Assembly (NCBI GenBank): GCA_030530185.1
Contig: JAUMVL010000006.1
Coordinates: 3,501 to 17,095, forward strand
DNA from: Clostridia bacterium
GTDB taxonomy: Bacteria; Bacillota; Clostridia; Christensenellales; CAG-138
Reading direction: 5' to 3'
Length of the DNA: 13,595 nt
In this document: positions 4,645-11,968 of the stretch, in pieces
Numbering within the stretch: the stretch's first letter is position 1
Layout of the letters: the number at the start of each line of letters is the position of its first letter
The notes under the pieces: model-generated
Databases searched by the model: none
The model's input: the letters and a program-made list of their open reading frames with translations, nothing else
What the model was told of the DNA's origin: nothing
Program-made: the position numbers and the translations under genes

Positions 4645-4692
4645 GAAAGTCGCCGCGTAAAATACCGCACAGGGATTACGCAGCGGCTTTTC
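4645..4692 (+). terminator. Long hairpin, probable terminator upstream of the signalling gene
   Basis: GAAAGTCGCCGCGTAA (4645-4660) pairs with TTACGCAGCGGCTTTTC (4676-4692) with one bulge and G-U pairs around a 15-base loop. It is followed by ACGTTTTGGGATTTT. It can end rightward transcription coming from the junction. The U-run is interrupted, so strength is uncertain. Confidence 0.45.
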
Positions 4693-4720
4693 ACGTTTTG
4701 GGATTTTAACGGGCAGGATA

Positions 4721-4750
4721 TTGCGATTGATGTGCGACTTATGGTATAAT
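4721..4750 (+). promoter_or_regulatory. Promoter of the cyclic di-GMP response regulator gene
   Basis: TTGCGA (4721-4726), 18 bases, and a perfect TATAAT (4745-4750) preceded by TGG as an extended -10. Transcription from about 4757 gives a leader of about 70 bases, which contains the short inverted repeat at 4765-4788. The leader is too short for a cyclic di-GMP riboswitch, and no such motif is seen. Confidence 0.7.
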
Positions 4751-4764
4751 TATTTCAATCGGCA

Positions 4765-4788
4765 TGTTTTCGGACGGAAGCGAAAACA
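4765..4788 (+). repeat. Inverted repeat in the leader of the signalling gene
   Basis: TGTTTTCG (4765-4772) and CGAAAACA (4781-4788) form a perfect 8-bp repeat around an 8-base loop, about 8 bases after the expected transcript start. It may be an operator just downstream of the promoter or an mRNA 5' stem-loop. Confidence 0.45.
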
Positions 4789-4827
4789 ATACGAACGGAC
4801 CGACCTGCGGGAAAAGGAGAGACTTTC

Positions 4828-7800
4828 ATGTTGAAAAGTCATGAAAAATTTCATTCTTCAAATGGGAAACGGCAGATTCTGGTTGCAGATGACGAGTGGA
4901 TCAATCGCGAGATTCTGGGCGGGATTCTGAAAAATGATTATGAGATCCTGTATGCCGCGGACGGTCAGGAGACGCTGGAGTGCATTCGATCGTACCAGAC
5001 GACACTGTCACTGATTTTGCTCGACCTGATGATGCCGGGAATCAGCGGCATGGAGGTTTTGCGGCAGGTGAAAGAGGATCCGGCGCTTTCGCGGATCCCG
5101 ATTATCGTGATGACATCCGATCAGAATGCAGAGATTGAGAGCCTGACGATCGGCGCGATCGATTTTATTCCCAAACCGTATCCGCAGCCGGGGGTAATTC
5201 TTGCCCGTGTGCTGCGCACGATCGAGCTCAGCGAGGATCGGCAGATCATTCAGTCGACCGAGCGCGATCCGTTGACGGGGCTGTACAATCGCGAATATTT
5301 TTATCGCTATGCAGAGCAGTTCGATCAGCATCATAAGGACATGCCGATGGATTGCATTGTCGTGGATGTGAATCATTTTCATATGATCAATGAACGATTC
5401 GGGACCGCATACGGCGACGAGGTGCTGCGGCGCATCGGCGAGAAGGTTCGCGAGATGGTCAGCGATACCGGCGGTATCGTCTGCCGCAGGGAGGCCGATA
5501 CATTTTTGGTCTATTGTCCGCACGGCAAGAACTATAAGGCGATCTTAGATAGTGCCGCGATCGGGCTTGCGGGCGATACATCGGTCAACAATCGCGTGCG
5601 TCTGCGCATGGGGGTGTATGAGAATGCGGATAAATCACTGGATATCGAACGCCGCTTTGATCGCGCCAAGAGCGCAGCGGACACGGTGCGCAACAGCTTT
5701 ACCAAAACGATCAGTTTTTATGATGAGACGCTGCATCAGCGTGAGCTTTATGCCGAACAGTTGATCGAGGATTTTCACAGCGCGATCGAGCAACGGCAGT
5801 TCGCGGTTTACTATCAGCCGAAGTTCGACGTTCGGCCGGAGATTCCGGTATTGGCGAGCGCGGAAGCGCTTGTGCGGTGGAAGCATCCGCGGTTCGGAAT
5901 GATCAGCCCGGGCGTTTTCATTCCGCTGTTTGAGGAAAACGGGCTGATTCAGGAACTGGATTATTATGTTTGGCGGACTGCCGCGGCACAGATTCGGGAT
6001 TGGAAGGACCGACTGGGCCTTTCGGTGCCCGTTTCGGTCAACGTATCGCGAATTGACATGTACGATCCGAATCTGATCGACACGCTGAAGGCGATTTTAG
6101 AGGAGAACGGGCTCAGCTCCAGCGACATTCTGCTGGAGATCACCGAATCCGCTTACACACAGGATTCCGAGCAGATTATCGAGATAGTGAATCGTTTGCG
6201 GATGCTCGGATTCCGGATCGAGATGGACGATTTCGGCACGGGCTACTCCTCCTTAAATATGATTTCAACCCTGCCGATCGATGCGTTGAAGCTCGACATG
6301 CAGTTTATTCGCAATGCATTCTCCGATCGCAAGGATACGCGCCTTTTGGAGGTCATCCTCGACATCGCGGATTATCTTGCGGTGCCGGTTATCGCTGAGG
6401 GTGTTGAGACGGAGGAGCAGCTCAACGCGTTGAAGACCATGGGATGCGACCTTGTGCAGGGCTACTACTTCTCACGCCCGGTCCCGTCCGAGGAGTATGA
6501 ACAGTTTATCGAGCAGCGCAAGCGGATGCTGCTGACGGAACTGAAGCCGGACGCTCGACCGAGCCGGATGCGGGAGCAGGGCTTTGGAAAGATTGCCTAT
6601 GCGCTGTCCCGGGGATTTGAAAGCATCTACTATGTGGATATCGAAACCAACCACTACGTCGAGTTCGGTGCAGACGGTCGGTATGAGAATTTACAGATCG
6701 AGCGCAGCGGCGCGGATTTCTTCGCCGACACGCAGCAGAATCTGATGCGTGTTGTTTACGGGGCGGATCAGCAGCGCGTTGCGCTGTCGCTGCAGAAGGA
6801 AACGCTGCTTTCACAGCTGATCGGGACGCAGCCGTTTATAATGACGTATCGGCTGTTGATCGACGGGAAACCGATGTATTATTCGCTCAAGGCAGTTAAG
6901 GCGAGCACGCACGACGATCATCACATTGTGATCGGCGTCAGCAACGTGGATCAGCAGGCACGTCAAACACAGGCCGAGCCAATCCGCAATCCGCTTGATT
7001 TCGGCAGCCTTGCGCAGTCGCTGTCGGCAGACCTCGAAAGCCTTTACTATGTGGATATCGAGACCGGGAATTATATGGAATTCACCGCGCATGGCCCGTA
7101 TGAACAGCTCGAGCTGCAGTTGGACGGCAAGGATTTCTTTGGCGATTGCCAGCAAAACATCCCGAAGGTTATTTACTCCGAGGATCGGCTGCATGTTTCG
7201 GAAGCGCTGAGCCGGGAGAAGCTCTTAATGACGTTGCAAACACAGCGTATTTGCGCATTGATCTACCGTCTCGTAATTGCTGACAAGCCGGTTTATTACC
7301 GGCTGAAGGCCGCGTATGCCGAGGGCACGGACAATCGACATCTGGTAATCGGCGTCTGCAACATCGACGGACAGATCACTGCTGAACAGCATCCCGAATC
7401 GCTGCGCCGGAACAACCTGATGTTTGAGCAGATCGCACAGGCGCTGTTGCAGGATTATTTCAGCATCTACTATGTGGATCTCAAAACCGACCGATTCATC
7501 GAGTACAGTTCACAGGGTGCGTTCCATTCACTGAATTTGGAAACGAACGGGGAGGATTTTTTCGAACTCAGTCGGAATAATATCCGTCGCGTCGGTCATC
7601 CGGAGGATCTGGAGAATTTCCTGGCTGCGTTTACAAAGGAAAACATTCTGAACGTGATGCAATCGCGCGGAGTGTTCACGCTGACGTATCGTCTGATGCT
7701 GGAAAACGGACCGACCTATGTGCATTTGAAGGCGACACCGATGGAGGATGATCATATCGTCATCGGGGTCAGCAATGTCGATGCACAGATGAGGAGAGAG

Positions 7801-8289
7801 CAGGAGCTCAACAAAGCGAGGCAGCTTGCCAATCGCGATGCATTGACCGGCGTGAAGAGCAAGTATGCGTTCACCGAGGCCGAGAAGCAGTGGAACGAGC
7901 GGATCGCCGCCGGTGATGCGATCGGGATAGGAATTGCGGTCTGCGATGTCAACGGATTGAAGCAGATCAACGACACGCTCGGACACAAGGCCGGGGACAG
8001 CTACCTCAAAGCAGCCTGCCGGATGATCTGTGAGATTTTCCGACACAGTCCGGTATACCGGGTCGGAGGCGATGAATTTGTTATCATTTTGACCGGCAGG
8101 GATTACGAAAACCGGGAAAACCTGTTGGCCCGGTTTGATGAACTGAATCGCGGCAATCCGGACAATATTTCGATCGCGTGCGGAATTGCCGAGCGCATAC
8201 CGGAACAGGACAAAACAATCGAGTCCATATTCGAACGGGCGGATGCACGCATGTATGAAAACAAAAAGAACCTAAAAGGCGACGATTGA
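4828..8289 (+). CDS. Response regulator with GGDEF (degenerate), EAL, three PAS-like repeats and GGDEF (cyclic di-GMP turnover)
   Basis: 1,153 residues. Receiver domain about 16-134: acidic pair D21/D22, phosphoacceptor D66 in LLDLMMPG, T96 and K116. First GGDEF domain about 147-300: the signature is EADTF (222-226) in place of GGDEF, so cyclase activity is unlikely. EAL domain about 313-562: AEALVRW (345-351), VNVS, EITES, DDFGTGYSSL (467-476), KLD and AEGVETEEQ (523-531) are intact, predicting a cyclic di-GMP phosphodiesterase. Three PAS-like repeats follow at 585-713, 724-854 and 865-992, each with YYVD, DFF, a YRL core and IGV.N.D. The C-terminal GGDEF domain (about 1002-1150) has canonical RVGGDEF (1078-1084), so diguanylate cyclase activity is likely; no RxxD inhibitory site is seen at the usual place. 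It is probably cytosolic, with no membrane segment. The start has AAAGGAGA upstream. No histidine kinase lies nearby. Confidence 0.95.
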   Translation: MLKSHEKFHSSNGKRQILVADDEWINREILGGILKNDYEILYAADGQETLECIRSYQTTLSLILLDLMMPGISGMEVLRQVKEDPALSRIPIIVMTSDQNAEIESLTIGAIDFIPKPYPQPGVILARVLRTIELSEDRQIIQSTERDPLTGLYNREYFYRYAEQFDQHHKDMPMDCIVVDVNHFHMINERFGTAYGDEVLRRIGEKVREMVSDTGGIVCRREADTFLVYCPHGKNYKAILDSAAIGLAGDTSVNNRVRLRMGVYENADKSLDIERRFDRAKSAADTVRNSFTKTISFYDETLHQRELYAEQLIEDFHSAIEQRQFAVYYQPKFDVRPEIPVLASAEALVRWKHPRFGMISPGVFIPLFEENGLIQELDYYVWRTAAAQIRDWKDRLGLSVPVSVNVSRIDMYDPNLIDTLKAILEENGLSSSDILLEITESAYTQDSEQIIEIVNRLRMLGFRIEMDDFGTGYSSLNMISTLPIDALKLDMQFIRNAFSDRKDTRLLEVILDIADYLAVPVIAEGVETEEQLNALKTMGCDLVQGYYFSRPVPSEEYEQFIEQRKRMLLTELKPDARPSRMREQGFGKIAYALSRGFESIYYVDIETNHYVEFGADGRYENLQIERSGADFFADTQQNLMRVVYGADQQRVALSLQKETLLSQLIGTQPFIMTYRLLIDGKPMYYSLKAVKASTHDDHHIVIGVSNVDQQARQTQAEPIRNPLDFGSLAQSLSADLESLYYVDIETGNYMEFTAHGPYEQLELQLDGKDFFGDCQQNIPKVIYSEDRLHVSEALSREKLLMTLQTQRICALIYRLVIADKPVYYRLKAAYAEGTDNRHLVIGVCNIDGQITAEQHPESLRRNNLMFEQIAQALLQDYFSIYYVDLKTDRFIEYSSQGAFHSLNLETNGEDFFELSRNNIRRVGHPEDLENFLAAFTKENILNVMQSRGVFTLTYRLMLENGPTYVHLKATPMEDDHIVIGVSNVDAQMRREQELNKARQLANRDALTGVKSKYAFTEAEKQWNERIAAGDAIGIGIAVCDVNGLKQINDTLGHKAGDSYLKAACRMICEIFRHSPVYRVGGDEFVIILTGRDYENRENLLARFDELNRGNPDNISIACGIAERIPEQDKTIESIFERADARMYENKKNLKGDD
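6580..7803 (+). repeat. Triplicated sensor-domain coding repeat
   Basis: Three about 130-residue units (6580-6966, 6997-7389, 7420-7803) recur at a period of about 140 codons within the signalling gene. DNA similarity persists at the start of each unit (for example TACTATGTGGAT in all three), while the remainder has diverged. This indicates internal duplication followed by drift. Confidence 0.85.
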
Positions 8290-8340
8290 TACGTTTTAAA
8301 AAAATGGGAGCGGCTCGGGGCGGACTCCGTAAAGAAGCTG

Positions 8341-8368
8341 TTTTGAGGCGGTAATTACCGGCTCAAAA
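8341..8368. repeat. Near-perfect 28-bp palindrome after the signalling gene
   Basis: The left half TTTTGAGGCGGTAA is the reverse complement of the right half TTACCGGCTCAAAA except for one position. There is no loop, with AATT at the centre. It sits 51 bases after the stop codon and 7 bases before the terminator stem. Lack of a loop favours a protein-binding site over an RNA hairpin, but both are possible. Confidence 0.6.
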
Positions 8369-8375
8369 GGAGATG

Positions 8376-8412
8376 AAACCGGCGCGACCAATGGTGGTCG
8401 TGCCGGTTTTTT
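8376..8412 (+). terminator. Strong intrinsic terminator of the signalling gene
   Basis: AAACCGGC/GCCGGTTT and CGACCA/TGGTCG stack into one stem of about 15 pairs with a single G-U and an ATGG loop, followed by TTTTTT (8407-8412). On the other strand the stem ends in TTTC, so it may also slow leftward transcription from the CPBP gene. Confidence 0.9.
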
Positions 8413-8495
8413 CTGATTTGTTTGAATTTTGGGGTGCAAAATCCGATGCTCGTTATAACTGCAGACAATAAAAGAGCGGCCCGACAAACATGAAG

Positions 8496-9170
8496 CTACA
8501 GCAATAATGACGCCCAGACTGTTATAAGCGCATCATAAACGCCATGTGCAATTATGAGAGATAGTGTTGAACATCTTTTTATTTTTAACCGAAACAAGCA
8601 AAACAAGGCTCCTAACAGTCCTGTTAGTATCATCTGCACAAAATTTCCGCTAAGAATGTGAAATAGTCCGAACATAACTGATGATATAACAACGGCAAAC
8701 CAATCCTTCTGAACAATTTGCTTTGCCTTAGTATATATAAGGCCTCGGAAAACAAATTCCTCAACCGCTCCAACAGCAAGTATGCAATAAACAAATTCAA
8801 ATATGAATTTCCACAAGTATTCATATCTTTTACCGCTATCCACATAACTGCCAAATCCAACTAAATGGGGTATCAGCGTAAGTATCAAAGACATTGCGAT
8901 ACCCAGGACTGCACCGATAGCAAGCTGAGCACCCATTTTATCCTTCTCAAATCCGTAATCAAGTAATCTGTCCTTAGAAACAAACATGACAATCATTGGA
9001 ACAAGGGCTATCAACCAATATGTGGCAATTACTGATACCATTCTCGTCGCAAGCGGCAGTTTCATTATAACGTAATGAATTAATGCGTTGACGCCAAGTA
9101 GTCCTGCTATGCACCCTGCATAAGATATTAATAAACTAATAAGTGCGTTTCTATTGTTTGCTTGTTCCAT
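8496..9170 (-). CDS. CPBP-family intramembrane metalloprotease (CAAX/Abi-type), 224 aa
   Basis: Integral membrane protein with about six to eight hydrophobic segments. The family motifs are present: VEEFVFRG (residues 136-143, catalytic EExxxR), FGLFHILSG (F167-G175, FxxxH) and AHGVYDAL (H209, with Asp where many members have Asn). CPBP proteins are glutamate-type membrane proteases; bacterial members process peptides or act in bacteriocin immunity, and the substrate here cannot be told. ATG 9170 is chosen because GGAG lies 8 bases upstream. The frame stays open to a TTG at 9269 (AGGAG 4 bases upstream) and an ATG at 9242, which would add 24-33 residues. Stops with TAG. It faces the terminator of the signalling gene. 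Confidence 0.9.
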   Translation of the reverse strand: MEQANNRNALISLLISYAGCIAGLLGVNALIHYVIMKLPLATRMVSVIATYWLIALVPMIVMFVSKDRLLDYGFEKDKMGAQLAIGAVLGIAMSLILTLIPHLVGFGSYVDSGKRYEYLWKFIFEFVYCILAVGAVEEFVFRGLIYTKAKQIVQKDWFAVVISSVMFGLFHILSGNFVQMILTGLLGALFCLFRLKIKRCSTLSLIIAHGVYDALITVWASLLL

Positions 9171-9282
9171 CAATAATTCTCCTAAGTGATTATAAATATC
9201 GATCAATAGCCTATTGGACAAATCCCAATTTGTTTCGGTCATTGAACCTTTGCTGACTATCGCGGTCAATTATCTCCTGGTC

Positions 9283-9338
9283 AAACGGGAAGGAGGCACT
9301 TCCTTACGAAGTGTCTCCCTCAGTGAGCCGCTCCGTTT
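9283..9338. repeat. Structured intergenic element, 11-bp stem inside an outer stem
   Basis: GGAGGCACTTC (9292-9302) pairs with GAAGTGTCTCC (9308-9318) around CTTAC with one G-U. Outer bases AAACGG (9283-9288) can also pair with CCGTTT (9333-9338), enclosing an asymmetric bulge. It lies between the stop of the phosphoesterase gene and the start of the CPBP gene, both leftward. On the minus strand no clear U-run follows. It could be a weak terminator or a dispersed palindromic repeat of the kind common in clostridial intergenic DNA. Confidence 0.5.
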
Positions 9339-9347
9339 CATATTTGA

Positions 9348-10409
9348 TCAAAAAACGTTTTCAATCATAAAGTTCGCGGGACCGTATTTTTGACTGTCCG
9401 GCACCGGTTCATCGGAGCCGAGCTCATAGGTACGAACGGACAGGGAGCGGGTTACGGGATCAATCAAAAGCTCGCGGTAAAGCAGTTCGCCATCCTGATT
9501 GTCAAGCAACAGCGTGTATACAGTACGGTCGGGTTTGCCATCACCGGTATCATCGTAGGTGTGCTCTGCCGTAAAGAAACCACGGTGCACATGTCCGCAG
9601 AGCACGAGTCGAATATTCGGATACTTTGCGACAAGCTCGGTTTCCAGATAAGCGGCATAGCCGAGAAAACGGTCCGGTTCAATCAGATACGCGTGTGTAA
9701 CAACGATGCAGGGAATATCCGCATGTGCGCGCATAATCTCATCGATCCATGATTGCTCATCGGGTGTTTTGTCCATACCCCAGCCAATGCCGAGCAGCAT
9801 CAAATCCATACCGTCCTCATGGAAGATTGTGTAGAGCATTTTCCCGCCGTCGTATTTCTGATCCTCCGGGAAAACGTCCAAAAACGTCTGACGCAGATAG
9901 CCGTCGTAGCTTGGAATACTGACCCCGAGGTCATGGTTGCCTGCAACGGGGAAAAATACCAAATCGTCACGGAACGCGTCAAGACAGCAGTTAAAATTCT
10001 CCCATTGCCATTGTTTCCAACCGTTATCGACGATATCGCCCGAATGAATGACACCGATCAGGTGATCTGCCTCCGTGCGCGACGAAATCCATTCGCCAAG
10101 CGCAGCAAGCTTTTTCGGATAGAAATAGGAAAGCTCCTGCGTATCCGGAATCCATACGAACCCGAACGGCTCAGGAACCGATGTCGCTTCCGGCGAGGGA
10201 GAAGGCGTTGGCACTTCCGCTGGTGTGGGAGTCGGCACAGGGGATGGCGTGAATGAATCAGTCGGGATGGCCGTGGGGGATAGAGTCAAATGCGACGTAG
10301 GAATGTCGGACGCGACGGAGGATTCAACCTCCTGCGGAGAGGGTTTTCCCCAGCAGCCGAACAACAGCAGAAATGCCATCAGCAGGTATAATATGGACTT
10401 GCGAGCCAT
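9348..10409 (-). CDS. Secreted calcineurin-like metallophosphoesterase lipoprotein, 353 aa
   Basis: Signal peptide MARKSILYLLMAFLLLFGC has a lipobox-like LFGC at C19, so the protein is probably lipid-anchored outside the membrane. A Pro/Thr/Ser-rich spacer follows (about residues 22-80, repeats such as PTPTPAEVPTPSPSP). The phosphoesterase domain carries WIPDTQ (D89), HSGDIVDNG (122-130), GNHD (157-160), VTHA (H239) and CGHVHRG (271-277), the metal ligands of the calcineurin-like fold. DTQ replaces the usual DxH, a variant I recall in a subgroup of these enzymes. The substrate is unknown. GGAG 6 bases before ATG 10409 supports the start; stops with TGA. It has its own promoter in the 98-base gap after the exporter gene. 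Confidence 0.93.
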   Translation of the reverse strand: MARKSILYLLMAFLLLFGCWGKPSPQEVESSVASDIPTSHLTLSPTAIPTDSFTPSPVPTPTPAEVPTPSPSPEATSVPEPFGFVWIPDTQELSYFYPKKLAALGEWISSRTEADHLIGVIHSGDIVDNGWKQWQWENFNCCLDAFRDDLVFFPVAGNHDLGVSIPSYDGYLRQTFLDVFPEDQKYDGGKMLYTIFHEDGMDLMLLGIGWGMDKTPDEQSWIDEIMRAHADIPCIVVTHAYLIEPDRFLGYAAYLETELVAKYPNIRLVLCGHVHRGFFTAEHTYDDTGDGKPDRTVYTLLLDNQDGELLYRELLIDPVTRSLSVRTYELGSDEPVPDSQKYGPANFMIENVF

Positions 10410-10430
10410 GCGGTACTCCGTTTCATTTGC

Positions 10431-10461
10431 AGTATAGCACAGTATATCATAAGGGAGACAA
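10431..10461 (-). promoter_or_regulatory. Possible promoter of the phosphoesterase gene
   Basis: On the minus strand TATACT (10436-10431) is preceded by TGC, an extended -10. The nearest -35 candidate, TTGTCT (10461-10456), is 19 bases away, longer than ideal. It lies in the gap between the exporter and phosphoesterase genes. Confidence 0.45.
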
Positions 10462-10507
10462 CCGATGCAATATTGGGCGAAAATGATTCTTTGAGAGAAG
10501 CAAGGAA

Positions 10508-11734
10508 TCAGACATGATGCCGGTGGGCGGGCTTGCGCCAGATGTATTTTCCGAGCACCTCAACGACCATAAAGCCGATCACGATGCCGAAGCAGATCAA
10601 CAAAAGATCGCTGCCCTTCTGAAGGGCGAGGGAACGATCGTTTGTTACAAAGCCGTACATCATATAATACAGCGTTGCGCCGGGGATCAACGGAATGGCC
10701 GAAACCGTCTGAAAGATAGTTGCAGGTGCCTTGTTGACGCGCGCCATCACCTGCGCAAACAGGGCGGAGGTTGCGGATGCAAGCATCGTTGCAGTAAATA
10801 CGCTGGGATAGAAGCGAAATACGAGCAAATATATGCCCCAGGTCAGGACTGCGCCAAGCGCACAGTACAGAATCTGAATACCGCGTACATGAAACCAAAG
10901 AGCGAAGCCGATTCCGGAAATGATGCAGGAAAGCAGACTTAAAACGACGTTTGGATTCAAAATCATCATCTCAGGAGTGCCCCAGTCCTTCAAAAGCAGC
11001 AGCGGCAGGGCAATGCCCATTGCGATGCCGACCGCGCCCGTAAACGAGACGGAAATGTTCATGACACCCGAAAGTGTATCGAGGTGTACAAGATCGCGCA
11101 CGCCGTTTGTCGCACCGAGACCGCTGATCAACAGCATGACGACGCCGATCGTGATATAGCCCGTGTGATGACCGAAGCCGAACCGCACCGAAAGCAGAAT
11201 GAACAGCTCGGCCAAAAAGGCGCTGATGAAGTTCAGAATCATCGGGTTCGACTCTCTCCGCCCGAGCCACCGGACAAAGAACGTGACAAGCAACGAGGCA
11301 CAGAGCGCAACAAGCGCATCCCAAAAATCACAGTTGAAGAACACACCGAACCCTGCGCCGGCAAACGCTCCCGCAAGGTAGTTCAGCCATGCAGGTTCGC
11401 TCGGAATGTCTAAAACTGCTTTCAGACGCTTAGAAAGCTCCGCTTCATCGGGGGTATCGGTGCAGGTATGGCGGGATAAATCGTTCAGTCGGTCCAGCTG
11501 ATGAAAGTGAACGCCGGCGTTTCGGACGTGTCGGATCTGCGTATGCCGCTCGCCGTCCGGCGCCGTCACCGTCGCCTGAATGTTGCTCGGAACAACCCAG
11601 ATGTTACAATCCGTAAACCGATAGCTGTCGCAAAGCCGATAGAGACTATCCTCCACACGATGCGTTTCCGCACCGCTCTGAATCATCGCCGCACCGATGT
11701 CAAGGATCAGACCGAGAATCTTTGCTCCGTCCAT
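10508..11734 (-). CDS. ThrE-family (threonine/serine or organic acid) exporter, 408 aa
   Basis: The soluble N-terminus MDGAKILGLILDIGAAMIQS, then GAETHRVEDSLYRLC, is the ThrE (PF06738) signature. A membrane half with about five segments follows, then a second membrane half of the ThrE_2 (PF12821) type ending FQTVSAIPLIPGATLYYMMY. Both halves are fused in one protein, as in Corynebacterium ThrE, whereas E. coli has them split as YjjP and YjjB (succinate export). The substrate cannot be told. ATG 11734 is chosen because GGGAG lies 7 bases upstream and the promoter at 11770-11798 precedes it. The frame continues open to 11878, but that extension lies upstream of the promoter and is unlike the family N-terminus. 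Divergent from the hydratase gene. Confidence 0.92.
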   Translation of the reverse strand: MDGAKILGLILDIGAAMIQSGAETHRVEDSLYRLCDSYRFTDCNIWVVPSNIQATVTAPDGERHTQIRHVRNAGVHFHQLDRLNDLSRHTCTDTPDEAELSKRLKAVLDIPSEPAWLNYLAGAFAGAGFGVFFNCDFWDALVALCASLLVTFFVRWLGRRESNPMILNFISAFLAELFILLSVRFGFGHHTGYITIGVVMLLISGLGATNGVRDLVHLDTLSGVMNISVSFTGAVGIAMGIALPLLLLKDWGTPEMMILNPNVVLSLLSCIISGIGFALWFHVRGIQILYCALGAVLTWGIYLLVFRFYPSVFTATMLASATSALFAQVMARVNKAPATIFQTVSAIPLIPGATLYYMMYGFVTNDRSLALQKGSDLLLICFGIVIGFMVVEVLGKYIWRKPAHRHHV

Positions 11735-11769
11735 GCCGCTGCTCCCTTCCGCATGTTTTTTCGAAAACC

Positions 11770-11798
11770 AGTATAATGCCGTGCGTGCCAAATTGCAA
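11770..11798 (-). promoter_or_regulatory. Promoter of the ThrE-type exporter gene
   Basis: On the minus strand TTGCAA (11798-11793), 17 bases, TATACT (11775-11770). Transcription from about 11763 leaves a 28-base leader to ATG 11734. The promoter lies inside the N-terminal extension of the longer open frame, which argues against that longer start. Confidence 0.7.
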
Positions 11799-11888
11799 GC
11801 ATTCCGTTCCGCAAAGAATCGGCTTTCGAACCCCGAGACAGCAAACGACTGCACAAAAAGTATATTTTTCATTTTCATGCTTGCCTAC

Positions 11889-11917
11889 TTGTATTATGGC
11901 GAAATCTTCTGTAAAAT
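11889..11917 (+). promoter_or_regulatory. Promoter of the hydratase gene
   Basis: TTGTAT (11889-11894), 17 bases, TAAAAT (11912-11917). The leader to ATG 11969 is about 45 bases and carries GGGAGG ending at 11955, 13 bases before the start, a slightly long spacing. It is back to back with the exporter promoter, with about 90 bases between the two -35 boxes. Confidence 0.6.
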
Positions 11918-11968
11918 GTGTGTAAGCTCACAGCTTGATCATCATTTACGGGAGGAAAATCAAACAGT

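Noticed and set aside
4751..4827. Cyclic di-GMP riboswitch in the leader of the signalling gene.
   Set aside because: The leader is only about 70 bases and shows a simple 8-bp hairpin, not the paired-helix layout of GEMM riboswitches.
11735..11878. N-terminal extension of the ThrE-type exporter.
   Set aside because: The extension contains the probable promoter (11770-11798), and the shorter start has a good ribosome site and the family N-terminus.
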